From assembly GCA_014654775.1 (NCBI GenBank), contig JACVZW010000020.1, positions 23,530 through 87,529 on the forward strand: 64,000 nucleotides of DNA, written 5' to 3'. Shown here one piece after another: positions 36,303 through 45,680 of this stretch. The stretch's first letter is position 1, and each line of letters opens with the position of its first letter. Origin of the DNA: Paracoccaceae bacterium. GTDB taxonomy: Bacteria; Pseudomonadota; Alphaproteobacteria; Rhodobacterales; Rhodobacteraceae. The notes beneath the pieces are model-generated. The model ran no database searches and was not told the origin of the DNA. It saw only the letters and a program-made list of their open reading frames with translations. A program made the position numbers and the translations under genes.

Positions 36303-36923
36303 ATGGACGCGCTGTTCTCTCTGATCCCCTTGGCGGACCTGCTGGCCTTTCTGGCGGCGGGGATCGTGTTGAACCTGACGCCGGGGGCGGATGTGATCTT
36401 TGCCACGGCCTGCGGTGTGGCAGGCGGGCCGCGCGTGGGGGCGGTGGCGGGCTTGGGTGTGGGATTCGGCGGCCTGTTCCATGTCGGTCTGGCGGCTGTA
36501 GGGGTGAGCGCGCTGATTGCGGCGCATCCTGCGTCGCTGATAGTGCTGCAGTTCGCGGGGGCGGGCTATCTGCTGTGGCTGGCCTGGACGAGTTGGCGGG
36601 CCGGTGCAGGCGCGGCGGGGCGGGGCGAGATGCAGGCGGGCGTGGCGCTGTGGCGGGGCTTCGTGACCAATGCGCTGAACCCCAAGGTGGCGCTTTTCGT
36701 GCTTGCCTTCCTGCCGCAATTCACCGATGCCGCGCGCGGGCCAGTCTGGGCGCAGATCGTGGTTCTGGGGGCGCTGTTCACCCTGACGGGGACGGCGATC
36801 ACCTGTGGATATGGCGCCTTGGCGGGGTTGGCCGGGCAAAGGCTGGCGGCCCGAATGGGATTGATGAACAGGGTCGCGGCGGTGATGCTGCTGGCGCTGG
36901 CGCTGCGGATGGCATGGGGGTGA
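36303..36923 (+). CDS. LysE/RhtB-family exporter
   Basis: The 206-residue inner-membrane protein has five to six hydrophobic segments. The family signature LNLTPGADVIFATACGVAGGPRVGAVAGLGVGFG lies near the N-terminus and FVTNALNPKVALFVLAFLPQF in the middle. Members export amino acids such as threonine or homoserine lactone. It ends three bases before the homocysteine methyltransferase start, so an amino-acid link is plausible. Confidence 0.9.
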   Translation: MDALFSLIPLADLLAFLAAGIVLNLTPGADVIFATACGVAGGPRVGAVAGLGVGFGGLFHVGLAAVGVSALIAAHPASLIVLQFAGAGYLLWLAWTSWRAGAGAAGRGEMQAGVALWRGFVTNALNPKVALFVLAFLPQFTDAARGPVWAQIVVLGALFTLTGTAITCGYGALAGLAGQRLAARMGLMNRVAAVMLLALALRMAWG

Positions 36924-36926
36924 AGG

Positions 36927-37823
36927 ATGGCCGAGATCACGCTTCTGGACGGGGGCATGGGGCAGGAACTGGTGGCGCGGTCGGGGGATGAGCCGACGCA
37001 GCTATGGGCCACAAGGGTGATGATCGATCATCCGGGGCTGGTGGCCGCGATCCATGACGACTATTTCGCCGCCGGAGCGTCGGTGGCGACGACCAACACC
37101 TACAACATCCTGCATGACCGGCTGCAGCGGGTGGGGATGGATGAACAGTTCCACGCCCTGCATCTGCGCGCGCTGATGGAGGCGCATGAGGCGCGCGCGC
37201 GGGCAGGGCGCGGGATCATCGCGGGGTCGATGGGGCCTTTGGGCGAAAGCTACAGGCCCGACCTGACGCCGCCGGTGGAGGTGTCGGCGGCGCAATATGC
37301 CGAGAAGGCGCGGATCATGGCCCCGCATGTGGATGTGGTGCTGATCGAGACGATGTCGTCGCTTGATCTGGCGCGGGGGGCGCTGATCGGGGCGCAGGCG
37401 GCGGGCAAGCCCGTGTGGCTGTCGGTGTCGGTGCATGACCGGGACGGGACGAAGCTGCGGTCGGGGGAACCTGTCGCGGGGTTGGCCGAGGTGCTGAAGG
37501 CGGCACCTGCGGCGGCGGTGCTGGCAAATTGTTCGATGCCCGAGGCGATGGCGGCGGCTTTGGGGGAGTTGAAGGTGCTGGGCCTGCCCTTCGGGGCCTA
37601 TGCGAACGGGTTCTCGGAAATCTCGCACCTGCCTTTGCCGGAGGACGGGGGGGCGCCCGCCTATTGCGCGCGGCACGATCTTTCGCCGGAGCGGTATGTG
37701 GCCTTTGCGATGGGTTGGGTGGCGCAGGGGGCGACGATCGTGGGCGGTTGCTGCGAGGTGGGGCCTGCGCATATCGCGGCGCTGGCGGGCGCTTTGCGTG
37801 ATGCGGGGCATGTGGTGGTGTGA
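36927..37823 (+). CDS. Homocysteine S-methyltransferase family protein
   Basis: The 298-residue TIM-barrel protein shows LLDGGMGQELVARSG, TNTYNILHDRL, GSMGPLGESYRPDL, VLIETMSSLDLARGA, a zinc-ligand cysteine in VLANCSMPEAM and the Cys pair in VGGCCEVGPAHI. These are the marks of MmuM-type enzymes, which methylate homocysteine from S-methylmethionine. Three bases separate it from the LysE gene, and it overlaps the next gene (GTGA). Confidence 0.9.
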   Translation: MAEITLLDGGMGQELVARSGDEPTQLWATRVMIDHPGLVAAIHDDYFAAGASVATTNTYNILHDRLQRVGMDEQFHALHLRALMEAHEARARAGRGIIAGSMGPLGESYRPDLTPPVEVSAAQYAEKARIMAPHVDVVLIETMSSLDLARGALIGAQAAGKPVWLSVSVHDRDGTKLRSGEPVAGLAEVLKAAPAAAVLANCSMPEAMAAALGELKVLGLPFGAYANGFSEISHLPLPEDGGAPAYCARHDLSPERYVAFAMGWVAQGATIVGGCCEVGPAHIAALAGALRDAGHVVV

Positions 37824-38479
37824 GCCTGCTGGCCGATTTCAGCTATGACCCGCCTGCGGGCGATCCGGTGATCCTGTTTGAGGATGCGCGGATCATCGTG
37901 GTGGACAAGCCTTCGGGGCTGTTGTCGGTTCCGGGGAAGCTGGAGGGGCGGGAGGATTGCCTGATGGCGCGGCTGGAGGCGTTCCGGCCGGGGGCGCTTT
38001 TGGTGCATCGGCTGGATTGCGACACGTCGGGGGTGATGATCTTTGCGCGGGACAAGGCGGCGCAGGGCTATCTGGGGCAGGAGTTCGAGAAGCGGCGGGC
38101 GAAGAAGAGTTACATCGCTCGGGTGGCGGGCGTGATGGTCGAGGAGCAGGGCCGCGTGGACCTGCCGCTTTGTGCGGATTGGGACTATCGGCCGCGGCAA
38201 AAGGTCGATTTCGAACGAGGTCGGCCTGCGGTGACGGAGTGGGAGGTCATCGCGCGGGGCGCGGGCGAGACGCGGGTGCGGATGTTTCCGCTGACCGGGC
38301 GGAGCCATCAGCTGCGCGTGCATATGCTGTCGCTGGGACATCCGATCCTTGGCGATCCGATCTATGCGGAGGGCGCGGCGCGGGCGCATCCGCGGCTGAT
38401 GCTGCATGCGGAGCGGTTGGGGCTGCATCATCCGGCGGGCGGGGGATGGGTGGACTTCGCGGCGGAGTGCCCGTTCTGA
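37820..38479 (+). CDS. RluA-family pseudouridine synthase
   Basis: The 219-residue protein has VDKPSGLLSVPGK, LVHRLDCDTSGVMIFARDK with the catalytic aspartate, and RMFPLTGRSHQLRVHMLSLGHPILGD. Short length and no S4 domain suggest the RluA branch, which modifies 23S rRNA or tRNA. The start is GTG, overlapping the stop of the methyltransferase gene. Confidence 0.92.
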   Translation: MSLLADFSYDPPAGDPVILFEDARIIVVDKPSGLLSVPGKLEGREDCLMARLEAFRPGALLVHRLDCDTSGVMIFARDKAAQGYLGQEFEKRRAKKSYIARVAGVMVEEQGRVDLPLCADWDYRPRQKVDFERGRPAVTEWEVIARGAGETRVRMFPLTGRSHQLRVHMLSLGHPILGDPIYAEGAARAHPRLMLHAERLGLHHPAGGGWVDFAAECPF

Positions 38480-38514
38480 GGGATTGAGCCTTGGCGGGGC
38501 ACCCCCTCCCCCGG

Positions 38515-38543
38515 CCCCTCCCCCGTGAAGGACGGGGGAGGGG
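38515..38543. terminator. GC-rich hairpin between convergent genes
   Basis: Stem CCCCTCCCCCGT (38515-38526), loop GAAGG, stem ACGGGGGAGGGG (38532-38543): 12 perfect base pairs without a T tract. It lies between the pseudouridine synthase and the convergent flavoenzyme gene. Confidence 0.6.
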
Positions 38544-38588
38544 AGGGCGCCTTCAGGCGACCGGGGTGGGAGTGGCGGCCGTGGCAGT

Positions 38589-38610
38589 GAGTATTTGGGC
38601 CAAGATGAAG
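38589..38610 (+). repeat. Intergenic motif GAGTATTTG..CCAAGATGAAG, copy 2
   Basis: GAGTATTTG, then GG, then CCAAGATGAAG, matching 12695-12717 apart from the two- or three-base centre. It lies just two bases from the stop of the leftward flavoenzyme gene. Confidence 0.6.
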
Positions 38611-38611
38611 A

Positions 38612-40594
38612 TCAGAGGGTGAGGGCGAGCTTTCGGCCTTCGTGGAAGGCGAACGCGGCTTGGCGCGGGGCGGCGCAATCGCCGATGCGGTGGGTGTCCT
38701 TGCCCGGGAAGGTTTCGGGGAAGGGGTCGAAGGCGATATTCGTCGTGGCCATGACGAGGGCGGAGGCGGGGATCGTGGTTTCCTCGCCCGTGAGGCCCGA
38801 GCGGAGGGTCGCGCCATTGCCGTGCCAGCGGGTGATGACATGTTCGGTCACGAACTGCGCGCCGAGGCGGGCGAGGCGCTGGCGGGCGGGGGCGTCGGCG
38901 GAGGTGCGGGTGATTTCCTTGCCGATATAGGGGTCGGGGGTGACGAGGATGACCTTTTTCCCCTGTTCGGCCATCGCCCAAGCCGTGCCCACGCCGCGCC
39001 AGGTGCCGCCTTCGTCATAGAGGAGGACGGTGTCGCCGAGGCGGGCTTCGCGGCGCATGACATCTTCCGCCGACCAGACATTGCCGTTTTCCAGCCCGGG
39101 GAGTTTTGGCAGGGCGGGGAGCCAGCGTTGTTTCGCGTCCGGGTCGGGGAGGGAGCCGGTGGCGAGGATCACCGTGTCGGCGGGGTGGGCGGCGATGTCG
39201 GCCTCGTCGAGGAAGGTGTTGAGGTGGAGGGTGACGCCGAGGCGCGTGAACTGGCCTTCGTACCAGTCGAGGAGGTCAAGGATCTGGGCGCGGCGGGGTT
39301 GCATTCCTGCGAGGCGGAACTGGCCGCCGATCTGGGGGGCAGCCTCGGCGATTTCGACGCGGTGGCCGCGTTCGGCGGTGGCGCGGGCGGCCTCACACCC
39401 CGCGGGGCCTGCGCCGACGATCAGGATATGGCGGGGGGTGGCGGCGGGGGTGAAGCGGTCGCCGCCCCATTCCCATTCGCGGCCCGCGCTGGGGTTGATG
39501 AGGCAGGAGATCCAGTAGTCGCGGGACCGCCTGCCCCAGCACATCTGGTTGCAGGAGATGCAGGCGCGGATGTCTTCGCTGCGGCCCGCCATCGTTTTCG
39601 CGGCGAGGTGGGGGTCGGCGATCTGGCCGCGCACGATGGAGACCATGTCGGCCTGACCGGAGGCGATGATGGTTTCGGCATTGTCGGGGGTTCTGACATG
39701 CGCCTCGGACGTGACCTTGGCGTGTTTGACCACGCCTTTCAGAACCTCGGTCACGGGGGCGGTGAGTTTTTCGGCGAATAGGAAAGTGGGCATCAGCCGT
39801 TCGAAATCGAGATAGCCGCCATGGCCGCAGGTGACGTAGTCGATCTGGCCTGTGGCATCGTGGAGGGCGACGATTTCGGCCAGCGCCTCGACCGACAGCG
39901 TGACGTCATGCGCATCGGAGGTGGAGACGGCGAGGCCCACAATGAAATCCTCGCCGCAGGCGCGGCGGATGCCGTCGATGATGTGGCGGGAAAAGCGGGT
40001 GCGGTTTTCAAGGGAGCCGCCCCATTGATCGGTGCGGGTGTTGGACCACGGGGTCCAGAACTGATCGAGGAGGGAGTGGTAGGCGGCCCAGACCTCCACC
40101 CCCTGAAAGCCTGCCTTGTGGCAGCGGATGGCGGCGGCGATGTAGGCGTCGATGAGTTCCTCGATTTCCCGTTCCGTCATGCGGTGGGAGCCGTCGCTGT
40201 CATGATAGCTGGCATGGCCGGAGGGGGACCAATGCGGCTGGAAAGACAGGTCGGAATCGCCATGGGCGCCGATGTGGTAAAGCTGTTGCAGGATGACGGC
40301 GCCTTCGGATTTGGCGGCGTCGGTCACCTTGCGGAAGGCGGGGATGATGTCGTCGGTGCCGTGCAGGTAGTTGCCACGGGTGAGGACGCCCGTGCGGTGG
40401 ACGGGCACGGGTTCCATCACGATCATGCCTGCGCCGCCCTTGGCGCGTTCGGCGATGTAGCCCAGCGTGCGGGGGCCGGGGAGGCCCATGTCGGACATGT
40501 TGTTGGTGTGCGCGCCAAAGACGATGCGGTTTCGGAGCGTCGTGCCGCGCAGGGTGATGGGCGAGGTGAGGTGGGGGTGCTGGCTGCGGGTCAT
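38612..40594 (-). CDS. Old-yellow-enzyme/trimethylamine-dehydrogenase-type oxidoreductase, possible N-methylproline demethylase
   Basis: This 660-residue protein has an FMN TIM barrel at about 1-345 (LRNRIVFGAHTNNMSDMG..). The [4Fe-4S] motif CISCNQMCW..C follows at about 355-375. FAD/NAD(P)-binding Rossmann domains occupy the rest (ILIVGAGPAGCEAARATAERGHRVEIAE). This is the architecture of trimethylamine dehydrogenase, 2,4-dienoyl-CoA reductase and the N-methylproline demethylases common in Rhodobacterales. GAGVWAAYHSLLDQFWTP-like barrel residues do not settle the substrate. The ATG at 40592-40594 is the start consistent with family length. Confidence 0.8.
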   Translation of the reverse strand: MTRSQHPHLTSPITLRGTTLRNRIVFGAHTNNMSDMGLPGPRTLGYIAERAKGGAGMIVMEPVPVHRTGVLTRGNYLHGTDDIIPAFRKVTDAAKSEGAVILQQLYHIGAHGDSDLSFQPHWSPSGHASYHDSDGSHRMTEREIEELIDAYIAAAIRCHKAGFQGVEVWAAYHSLLDQFWTPWSNTRTDQWGGSLENRTRFSRHIIDGIRRACGEDFIVGLAVSTSDAHDVTLSVEALAEIVALHDATGQIDYVTCGHGGYLDFERLMPTFLFAEKLTAPVTEVLKGVVKHAKVTSEAHVRTPDNAETIIASGQADMVSIVRGQIADPHLAAKTMAGRSEDIRACISCNQMCWGRRSRDYWISCLINPSAGREWEWGGDRFTPAATPRHILIVGAGPAGCEAARATAERGHRVEIAEAAPQIGGQFRLAGMQPRRAQILDLLDWYEGQFTRLGVTLHLNTFLDEADIAAHPADTVILATGSLPDPDAKQRWLPALPKLPGLENGNVWSAEDVMRREARLGDTVLLYDEGGTWRGVGTAWAMAEQGKKVILVTPDPYIGKEITRTSADAPARQRLARLGAQFVTEHVITRWHGNGATLRSGLTGEETTIPASALVMATTNIAFDPFPETFPGKDTHRIGDCAAPRQAAFAFHEGRKLALTL

Positions 40595-40826
40595 CGCGGG
40601 CTGTCCTCGGTGCGTTGGGGAGAGCCTAGCGCGGGCTGGGGCCGGGGTGTGAGATGCGGGGGCGACAGAAGAGGGCCGGTCCGCGCCATGGCGGCTGGCC
40701 GTACGGGCTGCGGTGCGGTCCGCGGCGACGAGCGACAAGGCGCCGTCTGCAGGCAGCAATTGCGTGGACGCGGTGCTCTGTGTTGAGGTGATGCCGTGGT
40801 GTGCAGGTCAGTGGGCGGGCGGAAGA

Positions 40827-42398
40827 ATGAAGCCAGACGCGTATGCAGGGCGTGCCTTTCAGGCCTATGCCGTGGCATTTCACCTGATGATGATGGTTCT
40901 GCTGATCCTGTCGGCGCTGATGCGGACGGATGGCGTGTTCCTCTACACACTGGATGATCCCTATATCCATCTGGCCCTTGCCGAATCCATTCTGGAGGGC
41001 GGCTATGGGATCAATGCGGGGGAGTATGCCTCGCCGTCGTCGTCCATCCTCTATCCTGTCTTGCTGGCCCTCGGCCTGCTGATCGGGGGCGGGGATTGGA
41101 CGCCGCTGGCGCTGTCTGCCCCCTTTTCACTGGCCGCAACGTGGATGATCGCCGGTTTTGTCTGGGCGGTCCTGGACAGACGGGTGAGCCTTGCGGCGGC
41201 GCTGCTGCTGGGTCCGGCGATCGGCTTTGTGACCAATGCCTTTGCTTTGCCCCTGACGGGGATGGAGCATTCGATCCATGTCTTTGCCACGGTGCTTGCC
41301 CTGACCGGCCTGTATCGGCTGGCGGTCGAGCCGGGGCAGCGCGGGGCGCTGGTCGCGGTTGCGGTGGGGACGGTGCTTTGCGCGACGATCCGGTTCGAGG
41401 GGCTGGCGCTTGCGCTGGCCTGTCTGGCGGGGCTGGTCGTGCTTGGGTTCCGTAGGGAGGCGGCGGGGCTGGGCGCCGGGGTGCTGCTGGTGCTGGGTGC
41501 CTATGCCGGGATGATGCTGTCGCTGGGACTGCCGGTCTTTCCCAGTTCGGTGATGACGAAGTCGGACATTGCCGCACAGGTGGGGGATGGCAATGCGGCG
41601 GGCCTGATCGCGGGGCTGATGGCGCATGTCTGGGAGGCGGTGAACATGCGCTGGGGCGTTCTGCTGGCCCTTGGCGGGATCGTCCTGACGGCAGCCGCCG
41701 CTGCCGAAGGGCCGGAGCGACGGGGGCGGCGGGTCTTTCTGCTGGTCGTGGCCTTTGTCCTGTTCGCGCATGTGGCGGCGGGCGAATATGGCTGGTTCGG
41801 GCGCTATGAGGTCTATGCGGTGGCGGCGCTGTTGATCGGGGTGCTGCCGGTGGTGGCGGGATGGATGCGGGCCCCTGCGGCGCAGCTGGCGCTGCCGATC
41901 CTTCTGCTGGTGATCGCCGCGCCCTATTTCTGGACGACCGCGCATACGGCGGCTGCTTCGGCCAATATCCATCAGCAGCAGTTCCAGATGCGCCGCTTCG
42001 CGCAGGAGGTCTTTCCGCAGCCGGTGGCGGTGAACGACCTTGGCCTTGTGGCCTATGGCAATGGAAATACCGTGCTGGACCTGTGGGGGCTGGGGTCGGA
42101 AGAGGCGCGGCGGCTGAGCGCGAACAACCAATGGACGGCAGACCGCCTGCAGGAGATCACCGAACGGCGCGGGGTGAGCTATGCGATGCTTTATCCGCTC
42201 TGGTTCCGCGAGGTGCCGGAGCTGTGGTGTCCGATCGCGGACCTTGTCACCAGCCAAGTGACCAGCGCGTCGGAGACGGTGCGGTTCTATCTGATCCGGC
42301 GGGAGTTGGAGGCGGAGATGCGCGCCGCGCTGGACAGGTTCGCGGCGGATCTGCCCGGGGGCGCGCGGCTGACGGTGCGGGACTGTGGGGCGGGGTGA
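40827..42398 (+). CDS. Multi-pass membrane protein, GT-C glycosyltransferase-like
   Basis: The 523-residue protein has an N-terminal membrane segment, then YTLDDPYIHLALAESI. This acidic DD motif in the first periplasmic loop is characteristic of GT-C enzymes. About ten further membrane segments and a soluble C-terminal domain (from about residue 395) follow. GT-C enzymes transfer sugars from polyprenyl carriers. AAGA precedes the ATG weakly. It sits beside O-antigen-ligase-like, GT2 and FkbM genes, so an envelope-glycan role is likely; donor and acceptor unknown. Confidence 0.7.
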   Translation: MKPDAYAGRAFQAYAVAFHLMMMVLLILSALMRTDGVFLYTLDDPYIHLALAESILEGGYGINAGEYASPSSSILYPVLLALGLLIGGGDWTPLALSAPFSLAATWMIAGFVWAVLDRRVSLAAALLLGPAIGFVTNAFALPLTGMEHSIHVFATVLALTGLYRLAVEPGQRGALVAVAVGTVLCATIRFEGLALALACLAGLVVLGFRREAAGLGAGVLLVLGAYAGMMLSLGLPVFPSSVMTKSDIAAQVGDGNAAGLIAGLMAHVWEAVNMRWGVLLALGGIVLTAAAAAEGPERRGRRVFLLVVAFVLFAHVAAGEYGWFGRYEVYAVAALLIGVLPVVAGWMRAPAAQLALPILLLVIAAPYFWTTAHTAAASANIHQQQFQMRRFAQEVFPQPVAVNDLGLVAYGNGNTVLDLWGLGSEEARRLSANNQWTADRLQEITERRGVSYAMLYPLWFREVPELWCPIADLVTSQVTSASETVRFYLIRRELEAEMRAALDRFAADLPGGARLTVRDCGAG

Positions 42399-42411
42399 GC
42401 GGCGGGCCGGG

Positions 42412-43662
42412 TCAGGGGGTCGAGAGGGCCTTCAGGCGCACGGAGATCAGCGAGAGCAGAGTCACGGCAAGCACCACGAGGATGGCGCGGAAGATGCTGA
42501 TGCCAAAGACTGAGACGGAGAGGCCGAAGAACAGGTAAGCGGGCGCGAGGGTCAGGCCCATCCGTGACAGGGCCATGACGGCTGCATCCGGGTGATGCCG
42601 CCAGCGCCAAAAGGCCAGCCATGTGCCGAGCAGGGCAAGGATAAGGGACAGGCCGCCGACGACGCCGCCATTGGCCATGGTGTCGATCAGGTCATTGTCG
42701 GCAGAGGTGAGCGGCGCGATGATGGCATAGCGCGGGTCGGTGGCGACGAGGTCGGCCCAGCGGGCATCCTTGCCTTCGACACCGGCGCCGAGGATCGGGT
42801 TTTCGCTGAAGACGTGCAAGCCGAGGGTCCAGAGTTCGAAGCGCAGGCTGACGGAGCGGTCGGTCACCTCTCCGCCCGACTGGAACCAGTGGATGGCGCC
42901 GTTGACGCCGGAGGCGATGCGGTCTCGGACCAGCGGGCCGGGGGCCAGCAGCGCGGCGATGGTCAGGGCGGCCAGTGCCGCAGCGGCGAGGCTGTGGCGC
43001 TGCCAGAGGGGGCGGCGGCGGGTGATCATGTAGGCGCATGCGATGGCGATCAGGAGCAGGACCGGCCAGCCGCCCTTGGACCCGCTGAGGAGCGAGGCCT
43101 GCGCAGCCGCGAGGGCGGCGAGCAGGAGGCCAGCGCGCCAGAGGAGGGGACGGTTCGGGAAGGGGTAAAGGATCGCCGCGATGGCGCAGAAGCCTGCGAG
43201 GATGACGGCGCTGTGGCCGAACTTGATGGGGTTCCCGGCAGCGCCTTGGGCGCGCAGGCTGGGATCGGCGAGGACTTCCCATGCCGCATGGGCCCCGGCC
43301 AGAAAGCCCGCGATGCCGAGCGCCGCGATCCACGGCAGCGCGGGCCAGCCCCCGGCGCGGATCGTCCATGCCATGGCGGGCAGGAGGAGGAAGGGGATCA
43401 GCCGCTCATAGGCGCCGGGGTCGGTGTCGCCGTGGTAGAGGTTGAGGAGAAGACCCGTCAGGGCGAAGGCCGCGAAGCCGCCGAGCAGCGCCTGCCATGA
43501 GGCGCGCAGGGCGGGGTCTGAGATCGGCGTGGTTGCCCTTGCCCGGCGGGCGAGAAAGAAACCGGCGAGGGAAAGAAGCAGCGGGGCTGCCAGGTAGATG
43601 TTCGGGACGACGAGCAGCAGCGCGGTTCCCGCGAGGAAGAGGCCATGCCAAAGGCGCATCAT
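42412..43662 (-). CDS. O-antigen ligase/polymerase-like membrane protein (Wzy_C)
   Basis: The 416-residue protein has about ten hydrophobic segments and a larger periplasmic loop with SVSLRFELWTLGLHVFSENPILGAGVEGK. This Arg..Glu.. and G-x-G region is the conserved part of the Wzy_C/WaaL domain. Such proteins join O-antigen or polymerise repeat units at the periplasmic face. The ATG is the first of two adjacent ones (43660-43662). It converges on the GT-C-like gene with 13 bases between stops. Confidence 0.8.
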   Translation of the reverse strand: MMRLWHGLFLAGTALLLVVPNIYLAAPLLLSLAGFFLARRARATTPISDPALRASWQALLGGFAAFALTGLLLNLYHGDTDPGAYERLIPFLLLPAMAWTIRAGGWPALPWIAALGIAGFLAGAHAAWEVLADPSLRAQGAAGNPIKFGHSAVILAGFCAIAAILYPFPNRPLLWRAGLLLAALAAAQASLLSGSKGGWPVLLLIAIACAYMITRRRPLWQRHSLAAAALAALTIAALLAPGPLVRDRIASGVNGAIHWFQSGGEVTDRSVSLRFELWTLGLHVFSENPILGAGVEGKDARWADLVATDPRYAIIAPLTSADNDLIDTMANGGVVGGLSLILALLGTWLAFWRWRHHPDAAVMALSRMGLTLAPAYLFFGLSVSVFGISIFRAILVVLAVTLLSLISVRLKALSTP

Positions 43663-43733
43663 TTTGGGGGGCCGCTCCGTCTTGTTCCGGGGTTCTGGGT
43701 CGGATGTGCGACTGAACTTGTCAACAGGGATCG

Positions 43734-44612
43734 TTAACCCTGCCAGTCGATCACGCCGCGCATGCGACCCCACATGCGGGCCAGAAGGCGGGGGGAATAG
43801 GCCAGCGCGCGGAGGGGGAGGGTGGCGGCGGTCTGCCAGATGAGCCGATGGCGGAGGCGATGGGCCTTGGCGGGGCCGTTGTATTTCGCGGTGTAGATCA
43901 GCTTGGACTGGGCGTGGTGATAGCCGCGCCAGTATTCGCCGCGCAGAGGGGCGTTGCCTTTGACCGACCGGCGGGAGAGGTGGACGGCCTGCGCCTGCGG
44001 GTCGATGATGAGGGGCAGGCGAGCGTTGAACCATGTGCGGCAGAGATCGTCATCCTCGTAATAGAGGAAGAAGCGTTCGTCGAAAAAGCCATGCGGGGCG
44101 GCGACGGACATGCGGATCAGCATGGCCGCGCCGGTGACGAAGCCCACACAGGCGGGGCCATCGGCGGCGGGACCTTTGGAGGGCCAGAGGTCATTCACCC
44201 AGCGGTGGCCGAGGTCGACGTGCCCTTCGCCATCCACGATCTGCGGGGCGATCAGTGCCGCTTCGGGGAACTGGTCGGCGGTGGTGACAAGCTGGGCCAG
44301 TGCCTTGGGCGTGAGGGTGCAGTCGGGGTTCAGGAGCAGCGCGAAATCGGTATGGACAAGATCGAGCGCGCGGTTGTTCGCCGCCCCGAAGCCCAGGTTG
44401 CGGGGATGGCGCAGGACGGTGGCATGGGGCAGGAGGCGGCGGCCTTCGTCTGCACTGCTGTCGCTTGAGGCGTTGTCGGAGAGGATCACACGCGGGCAGG
44501 CGGAGAGGAGCGGGACCAGCGCGGGCAGGCAATGGGCGCTGTTGTAGGTCACGATGATGGGCGTGACCCGGGCGAGGGCTGCGCTGTGCTCTGGAACGAG
44601 GGGTGTCTGCAT
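43734..44612 (-). CDS. GT2-family glycosyltransferase, rhamnosyltransferase-like
   Basis: The 292-residue GT-A protein has PIIVTYNSAHCLPALVPLL, VILSDNASSDSSADEGRRLLP, HPRNLGFGAANNRALDLV, and LLLNPDCTLTP with the metal-site aspartate, then FDERFFLYYEDDDLCRTWF. This is the pattern of dTDP-rhamnosyl transferases such as WbbL, and a full rml set is present at 13-16.5 kb. Donor assignment remains an inference. It is 71 bases upstream of the O-antigen ligase-like gene on the same strand. Confidence 0.85.
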   Translation of the reverse strand: MQTPLVPEHSAALARVTPIIVTYNSAHCLPALVPLLSACPRVILSDNASSDSSADEGRRLLPHATVLRHPRNLGFGAANNRALDLVHTDFALLLNPDCTLTPKALAQLVTTADQFPEAALIAPQIVDGEGHVDLGHRWVNDLWPSKGPAADGPACVGFVTGAAMLIRMSVAAPHGFFDERFFLYYEDDDLCRTWFNARLPLIIDPQAQAVHLSRRSVKGNAPLRGEYWRGYHHAQSKLIYTAKYNGPAKAHRLRHRLIWQTAATLPLRALAYSPRLLARMWGRMRGVIDWQG

Positions 44613-44712
44613 GCCCGGCCTTTTCGCGCATCTTGCGGCGTCATTTGCGGACTTACGCGGCTTCCCGTGCCGGATCAATCGCCCGGCGGGCGGCGGTCCC
44701 TGCGCGGGCGGA

Positions 44713-45564
44713 TCAGCGCGCGAGGAGGTAGAGCGAATTGTTCCGGGTACGGCTCTGGAGGCGGTAGCCGTGGCGGGCGAAGGCGGCGGTGCAACCCGGG
44801 TAATCGGCATCGGGTTCGGGATGTTCGATGACGATGCGGCGGGGCAGCAGGTCCGGCGCGCAGCCGTCAAGGAAGGGGACAAGGGCGCGGTCTTCGTGTC
44901 CTTCGATGTCGATCTTCAGGCCATGGATGCGGGTGATCCCGGCCTCTGCCACCAGTGCGGCGAGGGTGCGGACGGGCATGGTGCCGCTGTCGCTTTCCTC
45001 GATAGCCACGATGGCCACGTCATCCTTGCGGATCACGAGGTCGGCGCTGCCGTCGCGGTCGCTGACGGCGGCGTGGGTGAGGGTGAGGTTGGTCTGCCCC
45101 CCGGCGGCCGCGTTCCAGCCGATCTGGGCGATCATGCGGGGATTGGCGTCGATGCCGAGGACGCGGCCCTCGGGGCGGGCGGCGGCAAGGGGCAGGGCGT
45201 AAAGGCCGATGTTGCAGCCGATATCGACGAAATTCGCGTCAGTTGGCGCGTCGATCAGGAGGAAGTCGATATCCGCGCGGTTGTATTCGGGGACGAGGAG
45301 GAGACCGTATTCGATCAGGTTCCGTTCGCCATGGATGCGGAAGGCCGCGCCCCGGAAGCGGATGTCGAGCTTGCCTTGCCCCAGCGCGAGGATGAACCGG
45401 GTCATGCGCGACCGGAAGGCACCGCGGCGCAGGATGGTTTTCTGGGCAAGGCCGATCAGGGCGCGCTGCAGGGCGCTGGGGGCGTAGGTGCCATAGGGCG
45501 GTTGGCCGAGGATCGCGAATGCGCCGGATTCCTGACTGGTTACCCTGCGCCAACTGCCCTGCAT
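44713..45564 (-). CDS. FkbM-family methyltransferase
   Basis: The 283-residue protein has a SAM-binding motif, NFVDIGCNIGLYALPLAAARPEGRVLGIDANP, and the FkbM-type GLKIDIEGHEDRALVPFLDG. FkbM enzymes O-methylate sugars or polyketides. Within this envelope-sugar group it likely modifies a glycan. It is the first gene of the leftward FkbM-GT2-ligase set. Confidence 0.85.
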   Translation of the reverse strand: MQGSWRRVTSQESGAFAILGQPPYGTYAPSALQRALIGLAQKTILRRGAFRSRMTRFILALGQGKLDIRFRGAAFRIHGERNLIEYGLLLVPEYNRADIDFLLIDAPTDANFVDIGCNIGLYALPLAAARPEGRVLGIDANPRMIAQIGWNAAAGGQTNLTLTHAAVSDRDGSADLVIRKDDVAIVAIEESDSGTMPVRTLAALVAEAGITRIHGLKIDIEGHEDRALVPFLDGCAPDLLPRRIVIEHPEPDADYPGCTAAFARHGYRLQSRTRNNSLYLLAR

Positions 45565-45643
45565 AGCCGCCCCCGTTAACTTTCCTTAATTCCGTATGAC
45601 GGGAAAAAGGGGGGGAAGCCAAGGGTAGTTATCGGGCCGTCGA

Positions 45644-45671
45644 TCCTCCCCGAGCTGAAGATCGGGGAGGA
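45644..45671. terminator. Hairpin after the peroxiredoxin gene
   Basis: Arms TCCTCCCCGA (45644-45653) and TCGGGGAGGA (45662-45671) with an eight-base loop. It lies nine bases past the stop of the leftward peroxiredoxin gene. No T tract is evident on either strand. Confidence 0.6.
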
Positions 45672-45680
45672 AGCGCTGGC

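Noticed and set aside
36900..36960. Possible SAM or SAH riboswitch before the homocysteine methyltransferase gene
   Set aside because: Only three bases separate it from the upstream LysE gene, so there is no room for a leader structure.
5631..37208. Strand bias of KOPS-like GGGNAGGG octamers around the composition switch
   Set aside because: A few octamers point as expected (20376, 33712, 36185, 37201), but others point the wrong way (5631, 22607, 29627), so no polarity can be claimed.
38642..39781. A 379-codon + strand frame opposite the flavoenzyme gene
   Set aside because: Gly/Asp/Val-rich shadow product; the minus strand carries full FMN, Fe-S and FAD motifs.
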